Shown: positions 7,137 through 14,330, counted from the first letter of the stretch. The stretch is 17,323 nt of DNA from CAZHRC01 sp964533865 (GCA_964533865.1 CAZHRC010000029.1:1-17323); one strand, 5' to 3'. Made by a program: numbers and translations. The notes: generated by a model from the letters alone, not told the origin.

Positions 7137-7856
7137 TTACTTTTTGTACTTGTTGTATAATAAGCTTTTGACATCTCCTGTCACCAGATCCACGGATTGA
7201 ACGATGAGAGAGATTTTGTTGTCTTCATCTAAACTACGCCAAATCCCTTCTCCAATCTCTTTAATCGATTTTTCTAAGGTGACGGCGATGGGCTCTCCAC
7301 TAAAGGATGGTAGAGGATCCGTATTGAGGGCGTAAGTGTGGATCAGATGGCCCACCCCGGGTTCCCCTTGGTAGGTGTACACCATGCGAGCACAACCCTC
7401 TGTTGTCTCCGATTGCTTTTTCAATATACTCAGCTGATAAGAAAATTCCGATGCGCCCGTCCAGTAAATGCCGCTGATTCTCGGGGTGAAATGAGGAGCA
7501 TCTGGCTCGTATGTTCGCGATGCCAATGCGTTTTCAAATGTACTTCCCTTGTTTAGAAAAGAAACGATGGTATCTGTTTGATCCCCATTGGTCACCACTA
7601 CCGCCTCTTTCAAATGGCGCAGCGGCCAATAAACGATAAGACTGGGATCCTCGACTTTTGCTGGGTCTTGGGGCTCGATGCAAATGTCATTTTCTTTTGG
7701 TACGAATACGCGGTTGCGGCTGTTTGGGCTTCTTCCCATGATGAAATAGCATAATACCGCAGATTTTCCATCGGGGTGCATCCCCACTAAGATGCCTCTG
7801 CCAGGATAGGGCCTTTTTGATAGGTAGTGTTCAATGGATACGGGAGTCGTCGACAT
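7137..7856 (-). CDS. purO: IMP cyclohydrolase, archaeal-type PurO family
   Basis: Cytosolic enzyme of the last purine step, closing the ring of FAICAR to IMP. The N-terminal YPGRGILVG (residues 17-25), FIMGRSPNSRNRVFV (38-52), TNGDQTD and the late AVTLEKS segment match my memory of the PurO family first described in methanogens and found in some Clostridia, where PurH may be absent or present. Length 239 aa is a little above the archaeal protein of about 200. ATG at 7856 with GAGG six bases upstream. Single gene, bounded by its own terminator and by a possible small RNA upstream. I could not find a convincing promoter in 7857-7990. Confidence 0.82.
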   Translation of the reverse strand: MSTTPVSIEHYLSKRPYPGRGILVGMHPDGKSAVLCYFIMGRSPNSRNRVFVPKENDICIEPQDPAKVEDPSLIVYWPLRHLKEAVVVTNGDQTDTIVSFLNKGSTFENALASRTYEPDAPHFTPRISGIYWTGASEFSYQLSILKKQSETTEGCARMVYTYQGEPGVGHLIHTYALNTDPLPSFSGEPIAVTLEKSIKEIGEGIWRSLDEDNKISLIVQSVDLVTGDVKSLLYNKYKK

Positions 7857-7921
7857 GCTTCACCTCATAATGTAGTTGGCTGCAAAATAAGTATCTCTTT
7901 TCAACCTAGTATGGTTTCCCC

Positions 7922-8015
7922 TTGTTTTTATACCCATCTTCGGGGTATAATAAGGGTGCAATAATGATATAGCTATCACTCTTCGGCAAGCTACCTCTTT
8001 AGAGGTAGCTTTTGC
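7922..8015 (+). ncRNA. Candidate small RNA with its own promoter and terminator
   Basis: TTGTTT (7922-7927), 18-bp spacer and a perfect TATAAT (7946-7951) are followed about 40 bp later by an intrinsic terminator: AAGCTACCTC (7988-7997), loop TTTA, GAGGTAGCTT (8002-8011), then TTTGCTTTT. The predicted transcript is about 55-60 nt, from near 7957, with a first small hairpin TGATA-TAGC-TATCA (7965-7978) and then the terminator stem. No open frame with a ribosome binding site is inside. The terminator has no T-run on minus, so it is not well suited to ending the HAD gene. An inverted repeat TTATACCC/GGGTATAA (7928-7950) overlaps the promoter. Confidence 0.4.
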
Positions 8016-8024
8016 TTTTAGTTT

Positions 8025-8685
8025 TTAGTTCCATTTAAAGGGAGCGTGGTCGATCGTTTCAAAATCTTCGATGTAAGCGTGGCTCAAATCCTTGAGGCGT
8101 TGAGGCTGGTTGTCGTTGATGTCATACACCCCGACCAAGTAAAATCCAGCATTTTTTGCGGTGCGCCCTGCGTAGAAAGAATCTTCGTATACGGCGATCC
8201 GAGAAGGTTCCACGTTGAGGGTTTTAGCCGCTTCGAGATAAATCGTAGGTTCGTTTTTCCCTACGCCGAGAGTTTCGCAACTGAGCACCTCTTCAAATAA
8301 ATCGATGATCCCATGGCGATCCAAACAAGCTCGAATTAACCGCTCCACCGTCGCCGATGCGATGGTCATTTTGACCCCCTGGTCGTGGANNNNNNNNNNT
8401 CTCCACATAGGCTTTTGCACCGGGTTTCAATTCTAATTCATTTTTATACTTATCTTCTATCATCTCTAACATGGCCTCGATGACCTGATTTGGCGTCACG
8501 TTCAAACCCAAAGTTTTGATCATGTAGGCGGTCGACTCCTGCAAGGTCATTGGCGTGGTTTTTGCCAGTAAATCCGGTGGCGCTACTACCCCAAGCTTTG
8601 CCAAGTAGTCTGTGCCTAAGTTTCGCCACATCGACATGGAATCCAGTAGCGTACCGTCTAAATCAAAAATGGCGTAATGTTGCAA
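8025..8685 (-). CDS. HAD family phosphatase, interrupted by assembly gap
   Basis: One HAD-superfamily hydrolase of the phosphoglucomutase-like subgroup, split by ten Ns. The N-terminal part has FDLDGTLLDSMSMW (nucleophile Asp8, acid Asp10); after the gap come MTIASATVE (motif II), VGKNEPTIYL (motif III Lys) and VYEDSFYAGRTAKNAG (motif IV acids). The two parts are in different frames only because the N run is 10 long; with 3 unknown bases the frame closes to a protein of about 217 aa. Start is TTG at 8685, with GAGGAGG eight bases upstream, four bases after the thiM-thiE stop. Its place in a thiamine salvage operon suggests a thiamine-pathway phosphate ester (for example TMP or HMP phosphate) as substrate, but this is inference. 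Confidence 0.85.
8390..8399. other. Assembly gap (10 N)
   Basis: Ten undetermined bases inside the HAD gene. Flanking bases form GTGGA / TCCAC, a small inverted repeat that could fold. The length 10 breaks the frame and is probably a placeholder. Confidence 0.98.
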
Positions 8686-8689
8686 AAAA

Positions 8690-10174
8690 TCACCCTCCTC
8701 GTATCTGTTGTGCTATAGCTAACATCTCACATGCTGCCTTTTTCTTGTCTTTTGCTGCAAATAACGCCGACACCACTGCGATGCCACGAGGACCTAACCC
8801 CGTCAGCTCGGCGGCGTTTTCTGCGGTGATGCCCCCTATCGCCACGACTGGGATGGATACCGCGTGACAAATATCCGCTAAGGTCTTGTGATCGATGGCT
8901 TTGGCATCGTCTTTAGTTCCCGTTTGAAACACTGCCCCCACCCCGATGTAGTCGGCTCCCATCCTCTGGGCTTCAAGCGCCAACTCCACCGTGTTGGCAG
9001 TGATGCCGAGGATTTTTCCCTCGCCCAACTGCGCCCTCGACTCCGGGCACACTTCGGACTGACCAAGATGTACACCGCTGGCCCCGATTTTTAGAGCGAT
9101 AGCGATGGAATCGTTAACGACAAAGGGGACGCAATATTTTCGACAGAGGATTTTCAACGCCTTACCCATCTCGATAAGCTCTTTTTCCTTAGCAGATTTA
9201 TCTCTAAGTTGTAAAAAAGTTGCCCCACCCTCCAATACTTGTGCCACCGCATTTTCCAAAGTCTCCTCGCCTAACCATCTCGTGTCTGTAATCGCGTATA
9301 GGGTCAAATCCGTCGATGTGAATGGAGGTTCTTGTCGAATGGCATCGGATCGTTGATCTAGGCAGAGCCCTTGGGAAATCTCATCGATAAAAGCACTGCG
9401 AAACGTTCCCGTTCCACGCCTCTCTTCGAGACACCGCAGAGAAGCTCTCTCTCCAGCTTGAGCAAAAACCCAGTGGGCGTACAACACTGCGTCCATTTGG
9501 CGATTGGGGTTAGCCCCAAGCACTGCCCCAATACACGCGCTCAACATACAACCCGTGCCTGTAATGCGCTCCATCCACGAACTGCCTCCCCTCAAAGACA
9601 CCGCTTCCTCTGCTGTGCAGATGAGATCGATGGGACCTGAGACGGCGATCATCGTTGATAGTGTTTCTGCGAGGACTTGAAACAGTCGAACATCAGCACC
9701 CATCGTCTCGGTTGTCACTTTGTCTTCGCCCTTTGCATCTACCCCACTCGATGTTTTTGAAGGCGTGACGAGTCCGTAGAGTCCACATAGGGCTCGCATC
9801 TCCGTACTATTACCCGATATTACCGTTGGCCTCACCTTTTTCAGAATGGACAGAAGGCTCTCGTTTCTAAACTCTGACGCTCCTGCCCCAACCGGATCTA
9901 ACACCACTGGTATTCTCTTTTGGCAGGCTGCTTCGCCAGCGAGAATCATCTCTTCGATCTTCTCGGTGGCACCAAGATTTAACACCACAGCGTCGGCTCG
10001 ACTTGCCACCTCAGCTACTTCTTTGATGTGATTGGCCATCACCGGCCTCGCCCCCATGGCGAGAATGGCGTTTGCGCAATCATTAATGGTGACTCCATTG
10101 GCAATGTTGTGGACCAGTGGCGCTTTTGTTGCGATGTTCTCTTTGAGTTGGTCTAGCTTAGCTTGGTCGATCAT
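8690..10174 (-). CDS. thiM-thiE: Fused hydroxyethylthiazole kinase / thiamine phosphate synthase (ThiM-ThiE)
   Basis: A 494-aa bifunctional protein. Residues 1-270 are hydroxyethylthiazole kinase (ThiM): PLVHNIANGVTINDCANAILAMGA-type N-terminus, VLDPVGAGAS (91-100), SGNSTEM (120-126) and the catalytic Cys209 in ITGTGCMLSA. A short linker (271-288) leads to ThiE, which joins thiazole phosphate with HMP diphosphate to make TMP: LYAITDTRW (292-300), QLRDKS (322-327), FVVNDSIAIALKIGASGVHLGQ-type segment (351-372), GVGAVFQTGTKDDA (411-424) and PVVAIGGIT. The usual FPT of the phosphate loop is FQT. It starts two bases after thiW (TAG, then ATG at 10174, with GGAGG upstream) and ends four bases before the HAD gene. 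Together these form a thiazole salvage operon under a TPP riboswitch. Confidence 0.95.
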   Translation of the reverse strand: MIDQAKLDQLKENIATKAPLVHNIANGVTINDCANAILAMGARPVMANHIKEVAEVASRADAVVLNLGATEKIEEMILAGEAACQKRIPVVLDPVGAGASEFRNESLLSILKKVRPTVISGNSTEMRALCGLYGLVTPSKTSSGVDAKGEDKVTTETMGADVRLFQVLAETLSTMIAVSGPIDLICTAEEAVSLRGGSSWMERITGTGCMLSACIGAVLGANPNRQMDAVLYAHWVFAQAGERASLRCLEERRGTGTFRSAFIDEISQGLCLDQRSDAIRQEPPFTSTDLTLYAITDTRWLGEETLENAVAQVLEGGATFLQLRDKSAKEKELIEMGKALKILCRKYCVPFVVNDSIAIALKIGASGVHLGQSEVCPESRAQLGEGKILGITANTVELALEAQRMGADYIGVGAVFQTGTKDDAKAIDHKTLADICHAVSIPVVAIGGITAENAAELTGLGPRGIAVVSALFAAKDKKKAACEMLAIAQQIRGG

Positions 10175-10176
10175 CC

Positions 10177-10710
10177 CTAATCCTCCAGTCGTCGTTTCAT
10201 TTTCTCCAATAAACCATTGCGTTGTAAAACGCCCAGTACCAGAGTCCCCATAAACGACCCTATGAGTGATGAAGGTAGAAAGAAGGGAATGTAGTAAAAA
10301 GGATTGGGCAGGGCGACACCAAATAGGTATTTCATCAAAGGATAGGCAATCATTGCGCTTATTATCCCTGTGCCAACCACTTCGCCTAAAAATGCTGCGC
10401 CGATCTTCTCTGTCATCTTATACCCTATTCCCGATAAAAAAGCACCCACAATGCCACCGACCACCGCTAAAATCGTACGCCCGGTCATCATTCGCATCAA
10501 ACCCGTCAGCAAGGCTTGAATCAACCCATACCAGGGCCCTAGTAAAACCGCTGCCAACACGTTCATAAAGTGTTGAAACGGCGCCATCTGTGGGAATACC
10601 ACCATCGTTGATAGCACAAATCCCATACCGGCAAAAAGTGCAGTGACGATTAATTTGGTTATCTTTACCTTACCCTTTTTCATCTTGTAACGGTTCTCTT
10701 TTGTTGTCAT
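10177..10710 (-). CDS. thiW: ThiW, thiazole-specific S-component of an ECF transporter
   Basis: A 177-aa membrane protein with about five to six hydrophobic segments after a short basic N-terminus. The LIVTALFAGMGFVLS start, PFQHFMNVLAAVLLGPWYGLIQALLTGLMRMMTGR region and the downstream PNPFYYIPFFLPSSLIG segment match ThiW, the proposed hydroxyethylthiazole uptake component, which would work with the shared ECF energy module (not in this window). I chose the ATG at 10710 with AAAGGAGG five bases upstream; an apparent longer frame back to 10818 runs through the riboswitch and its terminator and is not coding. First gene after the TPP riboswitch, next to the thiazole kinase, which supports thiazole as the substrate. 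Confidence 0.9.
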   Translation of the reverse strand: MTTKENRYKMKKGKVKITKLIVTALFAGMGFVLSTMVVFPQMAPFQHFMNVLAAVLLGPWYGLIQALLTGLMRMMTGRTILAVVGGIVGAFLSGIGYKMTEKIGAAFLGEVVGTGIISAMIAYPLMKYLFGVALPNPFYYIPFFLPSSLIGSFMGTLVLGVLQRNGLLEKMKRRLED

Positions 10711-10743
10711 ATCTTCCTCCTTTTTTACTGCTTTGGAGGGACT

Positions 10744-10767
10744 AAAAAAGATCTCCGAAGAGATCTT
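10744..10767 (-). terminator. Riboswitch-controlled terminator before thiW
   Basis: On minus, AAGATCTC (10767-10760), loop TTCG, GAGATCTT (10755-10748), then TTTT (10747-10744). It lies between the TPP aptamer and the thiW ribosome binding site, the position of an expression platform that ends transcription when TPP is bound. Confidence 0.92.
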
Positions 10768-10792
10768 GAATACACCATTGACCATGGCGAGT

Positions 10793-10880
10793 CGCGTCCC
10801 TACGTTGGCATTATCCAAATCAGGTAAGGTCGAGGGGAAACACCCCTCCTCTCAGCCTCTTTTTCTGAAGCTCCCTTGCT
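10793..10880 (-). promoter_or_regulatory. TPP riboswitch (THI element)
   Basis: On minus the conserved pieces occur in order: AAGGGAGC (10877-10870), GGCTGAGAGG, ACCTGATTTGGATAATGCC and AACGTAGGGA, ending near 10798. These are the hallmark joining regions of the thiamine diphosphate aptamer. The optional P3 region is the short GAGGGGTGTTTCCCCTC hairpin. TPP binding is expected to favour the terminator at 10744-10767 and so switch off thiW, thiM-thiE and the HAD gene when thiamine is plentiful. Confidence 0.96.
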
Positions 10881-10888
10881 CTCTATTT

Positions 10889-10917
10889 ACAATACTACAG
10901 CTCAGATCGATCGTCAA
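10889..10917 (-). promoter_or_regulatory. Promoter of the thiamine salvage operon
   Basis: On minus, TTGACG (10917-10912), 17-bp spacer, TATTGT (10894-10889; four of six). Transcription would begin near 10882, immediately before the 5' end of the aptamer. The -35 lies only six bases beyond the folD stop codon. Confidence 0.65.
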
Positions 10918-10923
10918 ATCTGA

Positions 10924-11778
10924 TTATTCTCGTGTACTATTTAAACAAGCCTCTACGGTGTGGCGAATGAGCAGACTCGTCGTCACCGCGCCCACACCGC
11001 CTGGTACCGGAGTGATCGCTTCTACAATGGTCTCTGCCTGTTCAAAATTCACGTCTCCAACCAGCTTACCATCGGCGCCTTCGTTGATGCCCACATCGAG
11101 AATCACTTGTCCTGGCGCCATACAAGACCCATCCACCATCCCAGCTTTGCCCGCCGCAGCCACGACAAAATCCGCATCCTTTACCAATTCTTGCAAATTC
11201 TCGGTTTTTGAATGGCAAATGGTGACGGTCGCATCGGCCCCTAAGAGCAACATCGCGCTGGGCATGCCGATCACTTGACTGCGCCCGATGACCACTGCCC
11301 GCTTGCCCCCAGGGTTGTAGCCGTAATGGGCGAGAATCGCCATACAAGCTTCTGGGGTGCAAGGGGCAAAGCCCGTTTTTTGACCAGTGTATACTTGAGA
11401 TAAGGCCAAATCTGTGATACAGTCCACGTCTTTTTCCACTGCCAGTAGGTTTCGCAGACGCTGTTCGTCCATATGAGCAGGAAGAGGCCGCAACATCAAG
11501 CATCCGTGGATCTGATCGTTGACGTTGATCTCGTGGATGATCTCTGCCACATCCTCGTCGACGGCATCCTCTGGTAAAATGTAGTTCTTAACCTGAACGC
11601 CACACTTCTCCGCTCGCTTCATCGCATTGCGCTCGTAGGCGATTTCTTCGGTCTTTTCGCCTACGCGAACAATCGCAAGGGTCGGTACAATGGAGCGATT
11701 CAACAACTCCTGGGTGCGTTCAATACTCCATCGGTTAATCTCTTGAGCCACTGGACTCCCTTTCATCACTACTGCCAA
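10924..11778 (-). CDS. folD: Methylenetetrahydrofolate dehydrogenase FolD, cyclohydrolase residues changed
   Basis: Folate one-carbon enzyme; classical FolD oxidises methylene-THF to methenyl-THF and hydrolyses that to formyl-THF. The fold is clear: PTLAIVRVG (32-40), VEKDVDC (114-120), the nucleotide-binding VVIGRSQVIGMPSAMLLL (162-179), TVTICHSKT (184-192), LDVGIN (227-232) and TPVPGGVGAVTTSLL (256-270). Two catalytic residues differ: the lysine of YxxxK is Ala52 (YERNAMK), and the glutamine of LVQLPLP is Leu95 (LMLRPLP). The partner aspartate (Asp119) is kept. Start is TTG at 11778 with AAGGAGG seven bases upstream, overlapping pyrC by 10 bp and giving MAVVMKGSPVA; a start at ATG 11766 is possible. 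Probably dehydrogenase only. Confidence 0.9.
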   Translation of the reverse strand: MAVVMKGSPVAQEINRWSIERTQELLNRSIVPTLAIVRVGEKTEEIAYERNAMKRAEKCGVQVKNYILPEDAVDEDVAEIIHEINVNDQIHGCLMLRPLPAHMDEQRLRNLLAVEKDVDCITDLALSQVYTGQKTGFAPCTPEACMAILAHYGYNPGGKRAVVIGRSQVIGMPSAMLLLGADATVTICHSKTENLQELVKDADFVVAAAGKAGMVDGSCMAPGQVILDVGINEGADGKLVGDVNFEQAETIVEAITPVPGGVGAVTTSLLIRHTVEACLNSTRE

Positions 11779-13049
11779 TCTATCTCCTCCTTGTTTTCGT
11801 ATACCAATATGCCATCGCAAATCGTATAGCGCACCACCCCGGGTAGGACTTCTCCAATAAACGGGGAATTAGCGGATTTGGATTTCGGATTCTCGTAAAC
11901 CCCTCTCGTCATCGGATAAAAAACCACCACATCGGCAGGGCTGCCCAAGGAAAGATCTCCTGCAGGTAGGTTGTAGAGGTTTGCCGGGTTAACCGTCATC
12001 TTTTCCAATAAGTCCATCAAAGACAAAAAACCTTTTTCCACCAGCTCTCTTATCCCCAGGCCCAGCGCCGTTTCCAATCCGATAATGCCACTTGGCGCTT
12101 TGGTCATCTCCCCACTCTTTTCCTCTAGGGTGTGGGGGGCGTGGTCTGTGGCGATAATGTCAATAGTGCCGTCCATCAACCCACGGATAATCTCCATTCG
12201 GTCTTCTTCGGTGCGCAGTGGTGGGTTCATCTTTGCCAAGCTTCCGTGTTCGTAAACCGCTTCTTCCGTCAAAGTGAAGTGATGTGGCGTGGCTTCTGCA
12301 TGAACATCTGCTCCCAATTCTTTGGCAAAGCGCACTAGTTTGACCCCGTTCTTTGCGGAAATGTGTTGGATATCCACGGCACAATCCGTATTCAAAGCGA
12401 GCATCACATCTCTAGCGATCATGACCTCTTCGGCAACCGCCTCCGCCCCTCTAAAACCGTATTCGCGGGATACTTCACCGTCGTTGAACCCGGGAATCCC
12501 CACCAGTACAGGGTCTTCTTCATGCAAACTAATGGGCATGTCCAACGCCTTTGCTCGACTCATCGCCTCTTTCAAAAGCGCGGTGTTGTTCATAGGCAAG
12601 CCATCATCTGAAAAACCAACACAACCCATTTGGGCAAGAGCTTCCATATCCACCAATGCTTCGGCGCCAAACCCCTTGGTCAGCGCCGCCACGGTGTAGA
12701 CATGGATGGGTTGCGCCTCACAAATGTCGAGCACCTCTTGGAGAACATCGCCGTTGTCAACAATGGGCTTAGTGTTTGCCATTGCGATAATCGAGGTAAA
12801 CCCGCCACGAACCGCTGCTTTACACCCAGTGCTCATCGTCTCTTTATGGGTTTGGCCTGGTTCTCTCAAGTGAACGTGGACATCGACCAACCCCGGCGCG
12901 ACCACCGCACCTGTCACATCGATCACCCACTCGTCTTCTAAAGGTTGTAACTGACCTCGCTCGATGATGATCCCATCTTCGATGCGCAGATCCAACAACT
13001 CATTTGTCCCCGTTTTAGGGTCCATCACTCTCCCACCGCATAGTAACAT
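11769..13049 (-). CDS. pyrC: Dihydroorotase, class I (PyrC)
   Basis: Third enzyme of pyrimidine synthesis: reversible cyclisation of carbamoyl aspartate to dihydroorotate, in the cytosol with zinc. Evidence is VDVHVHLREPGQTHKE (metal His pair and substrate Arg) near residue 60, MANTKP, the FSDDG segment, QHISAKNGV, EATPHHF, and the C-terminal IATDHAPHT with the catalytic Asp. About 426 aa, typical for class I. I take the ATG at 13049, since GAGGAGGG lies seven bases before it; the ATG at 13055 overlaps the upstream stop as ATGA but abuts the ribosome binding site. Between a GNAT gene and folD, all overlapping or nearly so, hence one operon. No other pyr genes and no attenuator are visible here. 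Confidence 0.95.
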   Translation of the reverse strand: MLLCGGRVMDPKTGTNELLDLRIEDGIIIERGQLQPLEDEWVIDVTGAVVAPGLVDVHVHLREPGQTHKETMSTGCKAAVRGGFTSIIAMANTKPIVDNGDVLQEVLDICEAQPIHVYTVAALTKGFGAEALVDMEALAQMGCVGFSDDGLPMNNTALLKEAMSRAKALDMPISLHEEDPVLVGIPGFNDGEVSREYGFRGAEAVAEEVMIARDVMLALNTDCAVDIQHISAKNGVKLVRFAKELGADVHAEATPHHFTLTEEAVYEHGSLAKMNPPLRTEEDRMEIIRGLMDGTIDIIATDHAPHTLEEKSGEMTKAPSGIIGLETALGLGIRELVEKGFLSLMDLLEKMTVNPANLYNLPAGDLSLGSPADVVVFYPMTRGVYENPKSKSANSPFIGEVLPGVVRYTICDGILVYENKEEIDWQ

Positions 13050-13051
13050 CG

Positions 13052-13603
13052 TCATCCCTCCTCATTATCCGATAAATCCAGTGCCATTTCCTGCTTCAAC
13101 GGTTTGAAACCCGCTTTTGTGTAAAAATTCAACGCCCCTTCATTGAAAGCGTACACACTCAATTCAATCCGATCTATGCCCGTTTCGTGGCAAAGGTATA
13201 CCAGCTCATCAAGTAACATCTCGCCAATTCCCATCTGTTGGTAAGGCTTAGAGACGATAATATTGGACAACTGGGTCCACACTCGACCTTTTTGAATGCC
13301 TAACGTGTCGTTTTCTAATATTGACGCCTCTAGAAGGCCTACGATCTCGCCTTCATTTGTCTCTGCCACCAACAACACGTCGGACTGACCAGAAATCAGT
13401 CGTTCTAAATAAGTAAAAGGCCTTGCTGGACCATCGTGATCTACAAAAAGCTCTGGATATTCTTCGATATGCGTTTGATCGAGCTCCTTGTAGAGCCGAT
13501 CCACCGCTGCGAAATCTTCGATTTCTGCTGGGCGAATATCTATGGTCATAGGAGAAGAGTCGTCGCCATCAACCCATTCCATTTTTTCATTATCTACTCT
13601 CAA
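13052..13603 (-). CDS. GNAT family N-acetyltransferase
   Basis: An acetyl-CoA dependent acetyltransferase of about 183 aa. The GNAT core runs from MTIDIRPAEIEDFAAV through VLLVAETNEGEIVGLL, the strand WTQLSNIIVSKPYQQMGIGEMLL (motif A with the QxxGxG/A loop) and RIELSVYAFNEGALNFYTKAGF (motif B). Target unknown. The start is unsettled: TTG at 13603 has GAGGTG seven bases upstream and a leader of about 36 nt from the predicted start of transcription. An ATG at 13630 would leave only about nine leader bases and a ribosome binding site touching it. The domain itself begins near 13549. First gene of the pyrC-folD operon; a link to pyrimidine or folate metabolism is not evident. Confidence 0.85.
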   Translation of the reverse strand: MRVDNEKMEWVDGDDSSPMTIDIRPAEIEDFAAVDRLYKELDQTHIEEYPELFVDHDGPARPFTYLERLISGQSDVLLVAETNEGEIVGLLEASILENDTLGIQKGRVWTQLSNIIVSKPYQQMGIGEMLLDELVYLCHETGIDRIELSVYAFNEGALNFYTKAGFKPLKQEMALDLSDNEEG

Positions 13604-13645
13604 CCTTTCCCACCTCATTTCATTTTTCATCTTCCTATCTTATTC

Positions 13646-13675
13646 ATTATACATGAGGAGAGGAGCTTTAAACAA
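13646..13675 (-). promoter_or_regulatory. Promoter of the GNAT-pyrC-folD operon
   Basis: On minus, TTGTTT (13675-13670), 18-bp spacer, perfect TATAAT (13651-13646). Start of transcription expected near 13639, just beyond the bioY terminator. Confidence 0.7.
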
Positions 13676-13679
13676 TGGT

Positions 13680-13718
13680 AAAAAAATAGCACAGTCGACA
13701 TCTGCGACTGTGCTATTT
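13680..13718 (-). terminator. Terminator of bioY
   Basis: On minus, AAATAGCACAGTCG (13718-13705) pairs perfectly with CGACTGTGCTATTT (13697-13684) around a 7-nt loop, followed by four more T (13683-13680). No T-run on plus. Confidence 0.92.
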
Positions 13719-13738
13719 CCATGCTATCCTTTTTGAGG

Positions 13739-14296
13739 CTATGCAGCACCCAACATGAAACCCGCTCGGATCAACCGCTGTTTTATCACCGGGCCCAAAA
13801 CGAGGGCGATGCCGATTTTAATCAGATCACCTGGAATATAGGGAATTACCCCTGCCCAAAGAGCTTGTACAAAAGTAAGCTTCGCTTGATAAGCCAGCCA
13901 AGCTGTGCCAAAAGCGTAAAGCACAACCGTTCCTAAAACCATGCCAATGGCGATGTGCATCCTGCGATCTGGAAAAGCGTCAACGGCGTAGCCTGCGATC
14001 AGACACAAAAAAACATATCCGATCAAGTAACCTCCCGTTGGGCCAGCGAGTACGCCAAAACCACCACGGAAATTGGAAAAAACAGGAAGTCCCGCCAATC
14101 CAATCACCAGATAGATGGCTAGACTGATTAGGGATTTCTTTGCTCCCAATAAGTAAACGCTCAAGCAGATCGCTAGATTGGCAAAGGCGATCGGCACTGG
14201 GGAAAAAGGCAATGGAATGGATAATGGCCCCAAAATACAGATGACTGCCGCCATAAGAGCAATCGTGGTAAGTTCTGTCGTTGCATATTTTTTCAT
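13739..14296 (-). CDS. bioY: BioY, biotin-specific S-component of an ECF transporter
   Basis: A 185-aa membrane protein with six hydrophobic segments. BioY landmarks are IPLPFSPVPIAFANLAICLSVYLLG-type segment near residues 27-51, GLAGLPVFSNFRGGFGVLAGPTGGYLIGY region (about 66-94) and the C-terminal GVIPYIPGDLIKIGIA. It binds biotin in the membrane and works alone or with the shared ECF module; no bioM/bioN or ecfT gene is adjacent. ATG at 14296 with AGAGG six bases upstream. Single-gene transcript with its own promoter and terminator. A BirA-like dyad over the promoter suggests repression when biotin is sufficient. Confidence 0.95.
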   Translation of the reverse strand: MKKYATTELTTIALMAAVICILGPLSIPLPFSPVPIAFANLAICLSVYLLGAKKSLISLAIYLVIGLAGLPVFSNFRGGFGVLAGPTGGYLIGYVFLCLIAGYAVDAFPDRRMHIAIGMVLGTVVLYAFGTAWLAYQAKLTFVQALWAGVIPYIPGDLIKIGIALVLGPVIKQRLIRAGFMLGAA

Positions 14297-14330
14297 CGTA
14301 AACCTCTTTCATCTAAACTATGATTTCACT

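Noticed and set aside
8293..8420. Two separate HAD genes or a pseudogene
   Set aside because: The frame change coincides exactly with the run of 10 N and motifs I to IV are complete across both parts.
10711..10818. Longer thiW start at 10818
   Set aside because: This extension lies within the TPP aptamer and the terminator hairpin; the ATG at 10710 has a strong ribosome binding site.
10898..10922. Terminator for folD (TCAGAT/ATCTGA hairpin)
   Set aside because: Only a 6-bp stem with a 10-nt loop and no T-run; it overlaps the thi promoter.
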